Source: Notolepis coatsorum (lineage: Eukaryota > Chordata > Actinopteri > Aulopiformes > Paralepididae). From it: a stretch of 64,000 nt of DNA. Both the position numbers and the translations under genes were made by a program. The notes beneath the pieces were generated by a model. The model saw nothing but the letters and a program-made list of their open reading frames with translations. It was not told the origin of the DNA and did not search any database. The DNA is taken from contig OZ020589.1 of assembly GCA_963971535.1 (NCBI GenBank), positions 74,265,245-74,329,244 of the forward strand. The letters are read 5' to 3'. This document shows, piece after piece, positions 10,392-21,177 of the stretch (position 1 is the first letter of the stretch; each line of letters starts with the position of its first letter).

Positions 10392-11424
10392 CTACCCGAC
10401 CAAAGGACGGGAAGCAGGAAAGGCCACAGACCCCAGAACCGCCTGGGAGACAGAACCCCCGGTCATGTCCATGAGGTAAAACCTTACAAAGGGGCCCGGT
10501 GAGGACCATGAAGCTGCAGCACAGATGTCCTCCACCGAGGCCCCACCCAGGAGAGCGGCAGAGGCAGCCACCCCACGAGTGGAGTGCGCCCTGACGCCCC
10601 CAGGGGGATCCTGCCCAGCCAACGTGTAGCAGAGGGCAATACCCTCGCACAACCAATGGGACAGGCGCTGCTTCGACAGTGCCTTACCAGCACGAGCCCC
10701 ACCGTAACAGACAAAAAGCTGGTCGGTAACCCTGAAGTCCTGAGTACGGCTGAGGTAAAACCCCAAAGCACGGACTGGACATGACAGGTGAAGGCCTGCA
10801 TCTAATTCACTAGTGTGAGGAGGAGGACGAAAAGCCTGAACCACAATATCCCGGGAGCGGAAGGAACTCCGGATATTCTTAGGCACGAAAGCAGGATTAG
10901 GTCGCAGAGTGGCACCGCAATCGGTCCGAAAAGACAGGCACTCTGGATGTACCGAGAGAGCACAGAGCTCACCCACGCGTTTAGCGGAAGTGACAGCCAG
11001 TAGGAACGCGGTCTTGAAAGACAGCCGTCCCAACGGCGCCTGCTCGAGCGGCTCAAACGGGGCCAAGGACAACCGACCGAGGACCAATTGAAGATCCCAA
11101 GTCGGAGCCAAGGAGCGTTGCACCGGCTTAACGCGTCGAGCGCCAAGCAGGAAACGCTTCACAAGAGGGTGGCTGAACAAGACATCCCCCTCAAATCCCT
11201 CATGATAGGAGGATATAGCTGCTGCATATACCCTCACTGTCGAAGCCGACAGACTATCAAGAAGAGACTGGAGATAACCCAGAACAGCATCCAGGGGGCA
11301 GGAGACTGGGTCCCAGCCCCCCCCCCTTACACCATTCTTGGAACGCACGCCACCTGCCCGCGTAAACCGCGACAGTGGAGGGAGCATGCGCACACCGGAT
11401 GGTATCAACCACTGCAGGATCCAT
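10392..11424 (-). pseudogene. DIRS tyrosine recombinase, one frameshift
   Basis: The minus-strand reading begins MDPAVVDTIR at 11424, with a core-binding segment (STVAVYAGRW, then YLQSLLDSLSASTVRVY). It continues to a catalytic domain with AKRVGEL (first Arg), AHSTRG (His-x-x-Arg box) and FVRFYLMD (nucleophile Tyr). The Arg-His-Arg-Tyr set of the family is thus visible. The enzyme would integrate the circular DIRS cDNA. The frame breaks in a run of ten C (11317-11326), and the two halves lie in adjacent frames. One base fewer in the run would keep them together, so this may be a recent mutation or a sequencing error. It starts 12 nt after the RT frame ends. Confidence 0.85.
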
Positions 11425-11435
11425 CCTCTCCAGAC

Positions 11436-13397
11436 TCACCCTCCCACCAGCCACACCACCAGGCGTTGACCCAACACCGGAGGCTGGACAAGCACTCCGT
11501 TGTGCTGCGAGAGGGCCGTCGCTGACCACGGAATGACCCAAGGAGGAGCGACCAGAAGCTGGATTAAGACCGGGAACCACACTGACGTGCCCCGGTCCGG
11601 CGCGACCAGGATCACCGTCCTGCGCTCCCTCCGTATCCGCTCCAACAGCTGACTCAACAGCTGTACAGGAGGGAAGGCGTACAGAAGACCGGGCGGCCAC
11701 GGAAAGGTCGAGAAGGCATCCACCCCCAAGGGGGGATGATCCGCTCGACTGAGCGAGAACCACAAGGGGCACTTGTGAGAACGTCGGCACGCAAACAGAT
11801 CTACCGAGGCCTCCCCGAACCGATCCCAGATCTGTCTGACTATGTCGGGGCGGAGTTCCCACTCGTCGCGACGAGGACCGCCCCGAGACATTATATCCGC
11901 CGCCACATTTTCCGTACCAGGAACGTGGAGCGCCCGCAGACTGCGCAGCCTGCGGGATGCCCATAGCAACAGTTCGCGCGCCACCCGGAGCAGGCGGGCG
12001 GAACGAGTCCCACCCTGCCTGTTGATATACGCCGCCGCCGTCACATTGTCCGTCCTGATCAAAACATGCCTGCCTACCACCAGGTGGCCGAGCCGTTTGA
12101 GGACCAGGAGGACCGCCTTCAACTCCAACACATTGATATGCAGGACAGCTGGGTCGGCATGACCCGTCCAGCTGCCCCCCACTGCGTGGGTCCGAAACGG
12201 CCCTCCCCAACCTGTGAGAGAGGCGTCGGTGAAAACCGTGACGTGGGAGCCACTGCTGCCCATGGGGACCCCAGCGGAGAGGATACCCAGCCTCCCCCAG
12301 TGGGCGAGATCCCCCCATATCGACAAAGGAACCGTCAACCGTCTCCCTTTGCCCCACACCGGATCTATTCTCAAAGAGAGAAACCACCTCTGTATCCGCC
12401 TCATAAAGAGGAGGCCAAGAGGAACCACCGTGTGGGCCGCCGACATAAGGCCCAGCAGACGCATCACCTGCAGCGCCGTAACCGTCCCACCCAGACGGAA
12501 ACCCCCGAGCGCGTGACGGAGATCCCCCCGACGCTGCTCCGAGAGGGTCGCAAGCATGGGCTTCGACCTCAATGTCAAGCCCAAGTACTCCACCTGTTGA
12601 CTGGGAAGAGGGGTACTCTTCTTCCAATTCACAGCAAAACCCAGGCTGGTGAGGAATTCCACCACCAGTCGAGTATGAGACCTGGCAACCTCCTCTGAAC
12701 GGCTGAGGAGCAGAATGTCGTCGAGATAGAACAGAACTCGTATCCCCCGACGACGTAAAGGCCCCAGAGCAGCCGCCACGCACTTGGTGAATGTGCGGGG
12801 AGCCAGAGAATAACCGAACGGCATTCTGTGGTACTCGTACGCTACGCCCTGAAACAGGAACCGTAGGAACTTCCTGTGAGGAGGGAAAATGGGTATGTGA
12901 AAATACGCATCCTTCAGGTCTATGGAGGTGAACCAGTCCCCCCTCCTGACAGCAAGCAGAAGGAGTCGGACGGTCAACATCCTGAATGGTCTCACTACAA
13001 TCAACCGATTGAACATGGACAGATTCAGTATAGGTCTGACCCCCCCAGTTTTCTTGGGCACCAGAAAATAACGGGAGTAGACGCCTGACATTGCGTCCTC
13101 TCTCGGGACCACAACGACGGCCTGCTTCGCCAACAGAGATTGAATCTCGTCGGCCAGGGCTGTCACCGCGCCCGACCCTAACAATAGGGTCGGCACCAAA
13201 CCTGAGAACGGAGGATGGGGCCGCGCAAACTGCAAAACCAGCCCTGCCTCTAACGTTCTCCTCATCCACCGATTCAAGGGACATTCCCGTCGCCATATGT
13301 GAATATAATCCCACAGCGCCCCCGCCGTCAACTGACGCTGGGCCGCAAGGAACAGCAGATAATTGGCTTGGTCCCCCCCGTCGTGCAAAGCACCCAA
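11436..13397 (-). CDS. DIRS reverse transcriptase-RNase H
   Basis: An open frame of about 650 codons. RT motifs are VPKKTGGVRPILNLS, SIDLKDAYFHIPI, RMPFGYSLAPRTFTK and the catalytic FYLDDILLLS. RNase H follows with FTDASLTGWGG, NVLELKAV and IRTDNVTAAAYINRQGG. The C-terminal part (SVDLFACRRSHKCPLWFSL, then YAFPP) is the extension seen after RNase H in DIRS elements. No ATG opens the frame: it begins after a TGA near 13446 and overlaps the Gag-like frame, so expression by frameshifting or internal initiation is likely. No disabling change is visible. Confidence 0.9.
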   Translation of the reverse strand: MGALHDGGDQANYLLFLAAQRQLTAGALWDYIHIWRRECPLNRWMRRTLEAGLVLQFARPHPPFSGLVPTLLLGSGAVTALADEIQSLLAKQAVVVVPREDAMSGVYSRYFLVPKKTGGVRPILNLSMFNRLIVVRPFRMLTVRLLLLAVRRGDWFTSIDLKDAYFHIPIFPPHRKFLRFLFQGVAYEYHRMPFGYSLAPRTFTKCVAAALGPLRRRGIRVLFYLDDILLLSRSEEVARSHTRLVVEFLTSLGFAVNWKKSTPLPSQQVEYLGLTLRSKPMLATLSEQRRGDLRHALGGFRLGGTVTALQVMRLLGLMSAAHTVVPLGLLFMRRIQRWFLSLRIDPVWGKGRRLTVPLSIWGDLAHWGRLGILSAGVPMGSSGSHVTVFTDASLTGWGGPFRTHAVGGSWTGHADPAVLHINVLELKAVLLVLKRLGHLVVGRHVLIRTDNVTAAAYINRQGGTRSARLLRVARELLLWASRRLRSLRALHVPGTENVAADIMSRGGPRRDEWELRPDIVRQIWDRFGEASVDLFACRRSHKCPLWFSLSRADHPPLGVDAFSTFPWPPGLLYAFPPVQLLSQLLERIRRERRTVILVAPDRGTSVWFPVLIQLLVAPPWVIPWSATALSQHNGVLVQPPVLGQRLVVWLVGG

Positions 13398-13446
13398 GGG
13401 GGGACCCCGACAGAAAGGGCCGGTTTGATACGGGAGGAGCGGTCAT

Positions 13447-15210
13447 CAAACTTGTGGACACACACTCACCCCCTGAACACCCCTCCAGCACACGCTGAGG
13501 AGCCGTTCCGCAGCCAGACACGCAAGGCCTGAGGACCCCATGGGCTCCTACACGCCGAAGCCCTGCAGTGATATTGCTACCACTCAAATCACGCCAGCCT
13601 CTCCTTTGCAGACCACTGCCGGTTTGACGGGAGTGGGAGGCAACAGCGCGATACCCCGCCTGGCGAGGGCGAAGCCGGGGTAACCCCTGCTGAGCATTCA
13701 ACAGAAGAGGCACCGAGTCCCCCTGCTGACCACTGGAGCTAGTGGCAGCTGCAACACCAGGTTCCACCCACCCACAACCTGCGGTGTAGGAACCACGCGA
13801 CGACGGAACATTCTCACGGACAGACCCAGGCTCAGCCATCAACTGGGTGTCAGCCCCTGTCTCCATGAGAAGTGAAGAATGGGGCCGCATACGCTTCAAA
13901 GAAGGTTCGCGGCCCGCAGCCAAAGGAGAACGCTCAAAGCCCCGCTTCTGGGGATACCAGAGAGAGGACTGAACGGGGAGCGGGCTGCTCGCGGCAAAAT
14001 GACGACGGGGTGGTTTACCAACCCCGAAATCACCCAAAATGGCCGATCCCTCGGCCGCCAAGACTGTCGGCCTTGCGAAACCCTGTCGATTCTCCAACCA
14101 GGGCACCACTGGCGGGGGAAACATGGCCGCCTGTCGAGGATCTCGCCACAGTCGTTGACGAGACCGTGCTCCCACCCCTGGCTGCACAGCGTGAGGCGGT
14201 GTAGGACCCGAATCAAAAACCGCCTGCGCCTCCACAGAACGCCCAAAAAGACTATCTGTGGAAAAAGGAGTCGTGAGGAGAGAAAACCTATCCTCTTCCC
14301 CAAGAGGAGACTGCTCCAACCAAAGATGCCTAACAACCAAAGTCGATAGCATCCGAATCCTCCCCGCAGTTATAGCTTGCGACTGAGTCAAGATCTCTAT
14401 AACACCACAAACATGAATCACGTTCATAGTGTCGGTTGGACTCAAAGACCTACAACCCGACGCCATCTTGGATAGGAAAGTAGCCAGCTGAGCCACAACA
14501 CTGGCCGCCGCTAAATGCCATCCTGCAGCAGTATACCACTCATTCGTCCATACTGCCACCCTCCGAGCCGACATGCTATCAAGCAACGGCCGGGCGGAAC
14601 GTCGTTCATCCCCGCCTGGGCACAAAAAAGAAGCTACCTGGCTACTTAGCCAAGGTACCCCCGGGCTGCACCCCGTCGTCAGCCCCTTCACCCGCAAAAA
14701 AGGTAAATAGAGCTCAGCGAACCCCCCCACACCCACCACCGACTGACCTTCATCAATGAAGGTGGCAAGAGGAGGGAAAAGCGGAATCCCGCGGCGGGGA
14801 TTATTAGACATTCCAGCGTCAACATCAGCATTAGCAGAAGAAGCAGCAGTAGCATTAGCATTAGCAGTAGCAGTAGCATTAGCGTCAACAGCATGTTCCA
14901 GGATCGCCAAGACATCGCCCACTACAGTGGAACGATCGCCAAGCCGCCCCGGCCCTGGTGCCGAAACATACTCCACAGCACGACCAACACCGACATTGAC
15001 GCCTACTGACACAGACCTCACCTTTGTACAAGCCGACCCGATAGCCAAACCTTGTACGCTGCCCCTCGGTCCGTCGCCGTCAGCCGAGGAACCACCAGCA
15101 TAGGTCTGCGTCGTCGAAACAAGCTCCGGAGAATCCAGGGAAACACAATCCTCCGGTAAGCCCTCAACATTATTAATCTTCCTTAATCTTTTCATTCCGC
15201 TAGCTCGCAT
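13447..15210 (-). CDS. DIRS Gag-like protein (ORF1)
   Basis: The frame is open from ATG codons at 15261, 15210 and 15195; I prefer the latter two because the first lies within the inverted terminal repeat. The product has an Ala/Asn/Thr-rich stretch coded by a GCATTAGCAGTAGC-type microsatellite (14821-14893). A conserved-looking helical block with VAVWTNEWYTAAGWHLAAAS follows, then a basic Pro/Arg-rich tail. This arrangement matches the first ORF of fish DIRS elements, presumed to coat the RNA. The same frame stays open far beyond the likely end, down to 11257, so its true stop is not defined. Confidence 0.65.
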
Positions 15211-15245
15211 GGTGCATAGCATCCAGTACGCTGGGACGAAAATAG

Positions 15246-15425
15246 AGGAAGGGTGTTTCATGACCAGAGTCATGATTATATGGGTGGTACCACCATAAGG
15301 GGCGGGGCCCCATACAGGTGGGGTGCATGTGTTTTTGTTCGTGGGAGATACATTAGGTATCACAGGAGATATAGAGTATCTCGTAAGGCTCAGAGCGGGA
15401 CGCGATGCTATATACGAAATATAAC
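15246..15425 (-). repeat. DIRS inverted terminal repeat (5' end of element)
   Basis: The inner part 15246-15402 is the complement of 9852-10011. The outer tip GATGCTATATACGAAATATA differs from the left tip, as expected for DIRS. The element's promoter should lie here, but I see no strong TATA context. Confidence 0.88.
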
Positions 15426-17866
15426 AGTGTTTCACTGCTGAACGAAGTTCTGTCACTTAATTGAATGAGTTTGATTGTAATAATTATGGGGAAACCTGTA
15501 AAATAACAGTGTTTCACTGCTGAACTTAAGTTATGTCACTTAATTGAAGGTGTTTGATCGTAATAATTTAGGAAAATACTGTCAAATGACAGTATTTCAC
15601 TGCTGAACTTTTAGTTATGTCACTTAATTGAAGGTGTTTCATCATAAATGTGGGAAAAACCTGCCAAATAACAGCGTTTCACTGCTGAACGAAGTTCTGT
15701 CACTTAATTGAAGGAGTTTGATTGTAATAATTATGGGGAAACCTGTAAAATAACAGTGTTTCACTGCTGAACTTAAGTTATGTCACTTAATTGAAGGTGT
15801 TTCATCGTAAATGTAGGAAAAACCTGTGAAATAACAGTGTTTCACTGCTGAACTTTAAGTTCTGTCACTTAATTGAAGGAGTTTGATTGTAATCATTTTG
15901 GAAAAACCTGTAGAATAACAGTGTTTCACTGCTGAACGAAGTTCTGTCACTTAATTGAATGAGTTTGATTGTAATAATTATGGGGAAACCTGTAAAATAA
16001 CAGTGTTTCACTGCTGAACTTAAGTTATGTCACTTAATTGAAGGTGTTTGATCGTAATAATTTAGGAAAATACTGTCAAATGACAGTATTTCACTGCAGA
16101 ACTTTTAGTTATGTCACTTAATTGAAGGTGTTTCATCATAAATGTAGGAAAAACCTGCCAAATAACAGCGTTTCACTGCTGAACGAAGTTCTGTCACTTA
16201 ATTGAAGGAGTTTGATTGTAATAATTATGGGGAAACCTGTAAAATAACAGTGTTTCACTGCTGAACTTAAGTTATGTCACTTAATTGAAGGTGTTTCATC
16301 GTAAATGTAGGAAAAACCTGTGAAATAACAGTGTTTCACTGCTGAACTTTAAGTTCTGTCACTTAATTGAAGGAGTTTGATTGTAATCATTTTGGAAAAA
16401 CCTGTAGAATAACAGTGTTTCACTGCTGAACGAAGTTCTGTCACTTAATTGAATGAGTTTGATTGTAATAATTATGGGGAAACCTGTAAAATAACAGTGT
16501 TTCACTGCTGAACTTAAGTTATGTCACTTAATTGAAGGTGTTTGATCGTAATAATTTAGGAAAATACTGTCAAATGACAGTATTTCACTGCTGAACTTTT
16601 AGTTATGTCACTTAATTGAAGGTGTTTCATCATAAATGTAGGAAAAACCTGCCAAATAATAGCGTTTCACTGCTGAACGAAGTTCTGTCACTTAATTGAA
16701 GGAGTTTGATTGTAATCATTTTGGAAAAACCTGTAGAATAACAGTGTTTCACTGCTGAACTTAAGTTATGTCACTTAATTGAAGGTGTTTCATCGTAAAT
16801 GTAGGAAAAACCTGTGAAATAACAGTGTTTCACTGCTGAACTTTAAGTTCTGTCACTTAATTGAAGGAGTTTGATCGTAATAATTTAGGAAAATACTGTC
16901 AAATGACAGTATTTCACTGCTGAACTTTTAGTTATGTCACTTAATTGAAGGTGTTTCATCATAAATGTAGGAAAAACCTGCCAAATAACAGCGTTTCACT
17001 GCTGAACGAAGTTCTGTCACTTAATTGAAGGAGTTTGATTGTAATAATTATGGGGAAACCTGTAAAATAACAGTGTTTCACTGCTGAACTTAAGTTATGT
17101 CACTTAATTGAAGGTGTTTCATCGTAAATGTAGGAAAAACCTGTGAAATAACAGTGTTTCACTGCTGAACTTTAAGTTCTGTCACTTAATTGAAGGAGTT
17201 TGATCGTAATAATTTAGGAAAATACTGTCAAATGACAGTATTTCACTGCTGAACTTTTAGTTATGTCACTTAATTGAAGGTGTTTCATCATAAATGTAGG
17301 AAAAACCTGCCAAATAACAGCGTTTCACTGCTGAACGAAGTTCTGTCACTTAATTGAAGGAGTTTGATTGTAATAATTATGGGGAAACCTGTAAAATAAC
17401 AGTGTTTCACTGCTGAACTTAAGTTATGTCACTTAATTGAAGGTGTTTCATCGTAAATGTAGGAAAAACCTGTGAAATAACAGTGTTTCACTGCTGAACT
17501 TTAAGTTCTGTCACTTAATTGAAGGAGTTTGATCGTAATAATTTAGGAAAATACTGTCAAATAACAGTATTTCACTGCTGAACTTTTAGTTATGTCACTT
17601 AATTGAAGGTGTTTCATCATAAATGTAGGAAAAACCTGCCAAATAACAGCGTTTCACTGCTGAACGAAGTTCTGTCACTTAATTGAAGGAGTTTGATTGT
17701 AATAATTATGGGGAAACCTGTAAAATAACAGTGTTTCACTGCTGAACTTAAGTTATGTCACTTAATTGAAGGTGTTTCATCATAAATGTAGGAAAAACCT
17801 GTGAAATAACAGTGTTTCACTGCTGAACTTTAAGTTCTGTCACTTTATTGAAGGAGTTTGATCGTA
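15426..17866 (+). repeat. 82-bp satellite, main array with higher-order repeats
   Basis: About 30 units of 81-84 bp are built from variants with the signatures GAACGAAG, GAACTTAAG, GAACTTTAAG and GAACTTTTAG. The variant that follows AACAGCGTTTC recurs at about 15670, 16164, 16657, 16987, 17315 and 17643. The spacing is thus about 494, 494, 330, 328 and 328 bp, meaning six-unit blocks followed by four-unit blocks. The left four units continue at 9487-9810 across the DIRS insertion. Confidence 0.93.
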
Positions 17867-18430
17867 TTTTTTTTAAATACTGAAAGTTGCCTTATTTTCA
17901 CATTCAGTAAAATGATGAGTATCTTATGTGTTTTTACATACAATTCAATGTAATTTAACATTCAACACAATTAAGCAAATACATGTATTTAAAAAGAATT
18001 ACCTGTAGAATAACTGAAGGTTTTTACTGTTTTTTAATTATATTATTCTCTTTTTTAACATTATTTAACATTACATTTAAAGTTTAACAGCAAAAAAACA
18101 GAAAGTTGCCTTATTTTCACATACAGTAAAATGATGTATATTCTAGGTGTTTTACATGTAATTTAACATTCAAGACAATTAAGCAATGGAATAATCCTGT
18201 AAAAAAAAGATAATTTCTTATTAAATCAATCTACAGATTACAACCTTTATTTAATGGTTAATATTTGTATTAAAGGTTATTTACTGTATTTTTATGGAAT
18301 TTCCTGTATTTTTATGGGATTTACACTTAAAGTAGAAAAACAAAAGTAATCTGTAAAATAATACATTGAAAGTCCCGTAAAAATACATTTTTTTTTAAGA
18401 GTGTATAGCAAATGGTTTTACTTTTATAAG
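17867..18430. other. AT-rich sequence after the satellite
   Basis: Two related blocks of about 95 bp (17877-17978 and 18093-18187) share AAAGTTGCCTTATTTTCACA and a run ending CAATTAAGCAA. The stretch ends with GTAAAAATACA and a T-run, which resembles sequence near 9430 before the satellite. The satellite may therefore lie inside an older AT-rich element, but its ends are not clear. No coding exon was seen. Confidence 0.45.
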
Positions 18431-19645
18431 TGTTACCCCAAATCTCCACACAGTAGTTCAGATATGGTATTGTGAGGATTCGCCTGTTCCCTGAGCTTTT
18501 CCCTGTCTACTCTCCTTCAACAGCCCCCACCCTTGCGAGAACTTTTCCCTGTCTCCTACTCTCCTCAACAGCCCCCACCCTTGGACATTCTTGTTCCTCT
18601 ACCTTGACGCACCTGTTGGCAGTTTGCAATCAGGTCTGGAGAGTACTTAGGTTGCAGACTCCCCTCCAGTCCTTGTCGGGTCGTTCTGTGTTCATGGAGT
18701 TCTGTACGTTACCATCCTGTACGTTACCATCACCTGCCGCGTCTCCGGCGTGAGACGACGTGCCAGCCATCACCACCTGTCGCCGTTTGCCTGGAGTGGG
18801 ACACCGTCTTCGCTCTCTAATTCTCTACGGGAGGTTTTCCAGTGTTCCCACTCCAGACGTCAAGCCGGCTCGCCATCGCTCCCGATTCCACGGGAGGAAG
18901 GCGTCTCTTCGTGATCCTCGTTCCTGGGGTGAGGCTCGTCGTCGCTCCCTAGTATTCCACGGGAGGACGGCGTGTGCCCATCCCGTTCCCCTTGGACCCA
19001 GGCTCGTCGTCGCTCCCTAGTATTCCACGGGAGGATGGCTTGTTCCCATCCCGTTCCCCTGGGACCCCCTTTGTTCTGCGCTGCCCGTCTGCAGCATCCG
19101 AGGAGGAGGATTCCTTCCTGAGCAGCAGAGCCCTACTCGGTGTAGGGACGGGAGGAGGATCTCCGTGCCCGGCCCCCGCTGTCGGGCCCCTGTCCCCGTG
19201 CCAGGCCTCCGCCGTAGGGCCCCTGTCCCCGTGCCAGGCCCCCGCCGTCGGGCCCCTGTCCCCTTGCCAGGCCTCCGCCGTCGGAACCCTGTCCTCATCC
19301 CTGTAAGCAGCTCTGGCCCTCGCCCTGTCCAAGGCCTTAACCCTGTTCTCTGTCCCTGTCTCCAGCCCGCCTCTCCGGGCCTCTGTCCCTGTCCCCCTCT
19401 CCAGTGCCCCTGGTCCTGGCCCTGACACTTAGCCCTGGTCCTTAGCCCTGGCCCTTAGCCTTAGTCCCTTAGCCTGTTCGCCTCTTAAAGGCACAGTGCC
19501 GCATTTTCCATATTTCCTTGACTCTAGTGTTTTTGTGTTTTCCCTTAAAGGGACTGTGCCGCTTTTTGTTCTATAATAAATATTTGCCCTGTTTTGGCTT
19601 ACTCTCATACCTGTCTTGTGTTGTGCGATTGGGGTCGGTTACAAA
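18431..19645 (+). repeat. GC-rich repeat-bearing 3' end of a probable retroelement
   Basis: A pyrimidine-rich block holds three copies of a unit with CTCGTCGTCGCTCCCTAG and ATTCCACGGGAGG (18870-19045). A 30-bp VNTR with GGGCCCCTGTCCC follows (19180-19290), then AAAGGGACTGTGCCGC and AATAAATATTT near 19577. It ends at GTTACAAACCATAACA. It looks like the 3' region of a non-LTR element. Open frames here are low-complexity and are not called as genes. Confidence 0.45.
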
Positions 19646-19679
19646 CCATAACAGGTATACTAGTGAGCAATATAGAATG

Positions 19680-20105
19680 TACAGTGATTTATCCCGCAGA
19701 TGAATGTAACCTTCTGAGTCTTGGCAAATAACACCTCCATGCAGTCTTTGAATGCTTCAATGCTGGAATCTGGAGCTCTGTATACACAACTGACAATCAC
19801 GTTTCTCAGATCTCTACTGAGATACAATCCATCAAGTTGTCAATGGTAGTTGACATGCATTCTACAACCTTATATTTGAGGCTATTTTTTATATATAGGG
19901 CTACACCCCCACCTCTTTTCCCAATCCTGTTAATATAATTGAGTTCATATCCATTCAACTCAATGTCAACTATTTTCTCAGAGCTAAACCAAGTTTCGGA
20001 TATTGCTATGATATTGAAAGGTTTATGGAATTGCTCCAAATATTCTTTAATGTTTTGATGGTTAGCATATAAGCTTCTCCTGTTGAAGTTTAAAAAAATA
20101 TAAAA
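19680..20105 (-). pseudogene. LINE endonuclease fragment
   Basis: The minus strand reads NRRSLYANHQNIKEYL, FNIIAISETWFSS, then GKRGGGVALYI, all in one frame. After a frameshift near 19806 it continues with RNVIVSCVYRAPDSS and FICG. These are the apurinic endonuclease motifs of L2/CR1/Rex1-type LINEs, which nick target DNA to prime reverse transcription. Only the first part of the domain remains. Confidence 0.8.
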
Positions 20106-20127
20106 CTCATTATTATTATTATCCGTT

Positions 20128-20290
20128 TCCCCAAGATGGCGGCGGTCTCGTGACCAAATTCAGCCATTGGGAGGGTGGCGCTAAGATGGCGGCGGTCTCG
20201 TGACCAAATTCAGCCATTGGGTGGGTGGCGCTGCTGAGCGGGCCTGTGACGGTCTCGTGACCCAAATCAGCCATTGGGAGAGAGGGGCCG
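20128..20290 (+). repeat. Short tandem repeat with AAGATGGCGGCGG
   Basis: Two full copies and one partial copy of a unit of about 57 bp contain GGTCTCGTGACC and ATTCAGCCATTGGG. No function is apparent. Confidence 0.7.
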
Positions 20291-20372
20291 GAAAGCGTGG
20301 GGTCTGAGAGTGTGGGGTCTGACAGTATGGCAGTGGGAGGAGCCCAGTATGGTCTGCCGGGCTGCAGCTGGA

Positions 20373-21177
20373 TGCATCTCACCTAGGATGGCTTAGAGTA
20401 GACGACAGAGTACAGCAACTTGCAATGGGCCTGGTCTACAAGATACACTACACGACCAAGGTACCCATGTACATGTCAAAATACTTCCCAAAGGTCAGTG
20501 AATACCACGATCACAACACCAGAGGGAGCTCCACAAATCATGTTAAACCCAGATTCGGCTCAAACAAGGGACTAAACACGTTTCGCAATTATGCCACATC
20601 AATGTGGAACGCCCTACCCAAAGCTGTAAAGGAATGTGAATCACTACCCACTTTCAAAAACACTCTCAAAGAACACCTACGGGAGACTGCAATTCGAAAC
20701 TGGCCCCTGCAAATGTCCTAACCCAACACCCTCCAATGTACAGTAAATGACCAAGTATGGCTTTGTCAATATTCCAATGTACAGTGTGTCCCCCTACCCA
20801 ACCCCACCCACCCAACCTCCAATGTACAGTTCCCCCCACCCACCCAAGCCCACGCCACCTACCCAACCTCCTCCAATGTACAGTTTCTACATCAACATGT
20901 ATATACTCTCTTATCTGGACTCTTTTTGTATCACAAACAGTACTGTATTTGCAAATCTGGTATGTCATAAATGTATAGATGTAGCAGTACTGTCTATCTG
21001 TATGTCGTGTGTGTCATATATGTTATGATTAATTGAAAATGGGGGACCCTGATGTAAACAAGACGAAAGTCTTTCTCTGGTCTGCATCCCCTTAACAATT
21101 GTATTGAGCTGTACTGTACTGTACCCATTCTGCAATCTGTTAATAACGTTTTCAATCAATCAATCAATCAATCAATG
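20373..21177 (+). mobile_element. LINE fragment: RT C-terminus and 3' tail
   Basis: Coding sequence from about 20373 to 20720 reads LGWLRVDDRVQQL, YHDHNTRGSS, FGSNKGLNTFRNYATSMWNA and a stop. This is the end of a Rex1/L2-type LINE reverse transcriptase. A 3' UTR follows with several CCAATGTACAGT blocks, then GGGGGACCCTGATGTAAAC and CATCCCCTTAACAATTGT. It ends in a CAAT tandem repeat (21150-21177). The 5' part is missing, as is usual for LINE copies. Confidence 0.85.

Larger units (their letters stand above)
9811..15425 (-). mobile_element. DIRS retrotransposon, nearly complete
   Basis: The element lies between AATAAC (ends 9810) and ATAAC (15421-15425), inside the satellite. Long inverted termini match: 9852-10011 is the complement of 15246-15402. 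Each terminus also has its own tip, 9811-9851 on the left and 15403-15425 on the right. An internal complementary region at 10063-10166 is complementary to both tips joined head to tail, the arrangement DIRS elements use to form a circle. The minus strand codes for a Gag-like protein, RT-RNase H and a tyrosine recombinase. There is no DDE integrase, no LTR and no normal target duplication. The only clear defect is a frameshift in a C-run at 11317-11326. Confidence 0.93.

Noticed and set aside
11088-15103. Plus-strand frames within the DIRS element
   Set aside because: They are antisense shadows of GC-rich gag, RT and recombinase. The motifs are all on the minus strand.
9487-17866. Regularly spaced repeats resembling a CRISPR array
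   Set aside because: Units are contiguous 82-bp monomers without unique spacers, in a clearly eukaryotic context. It is a satellite.
18472-19428. GC-rich frames of 80-160 codons on both strands
   Set aside because: They are low-complexity Pro/Arg/Gly readings over VNTR units, without recognisable domains or splice context.
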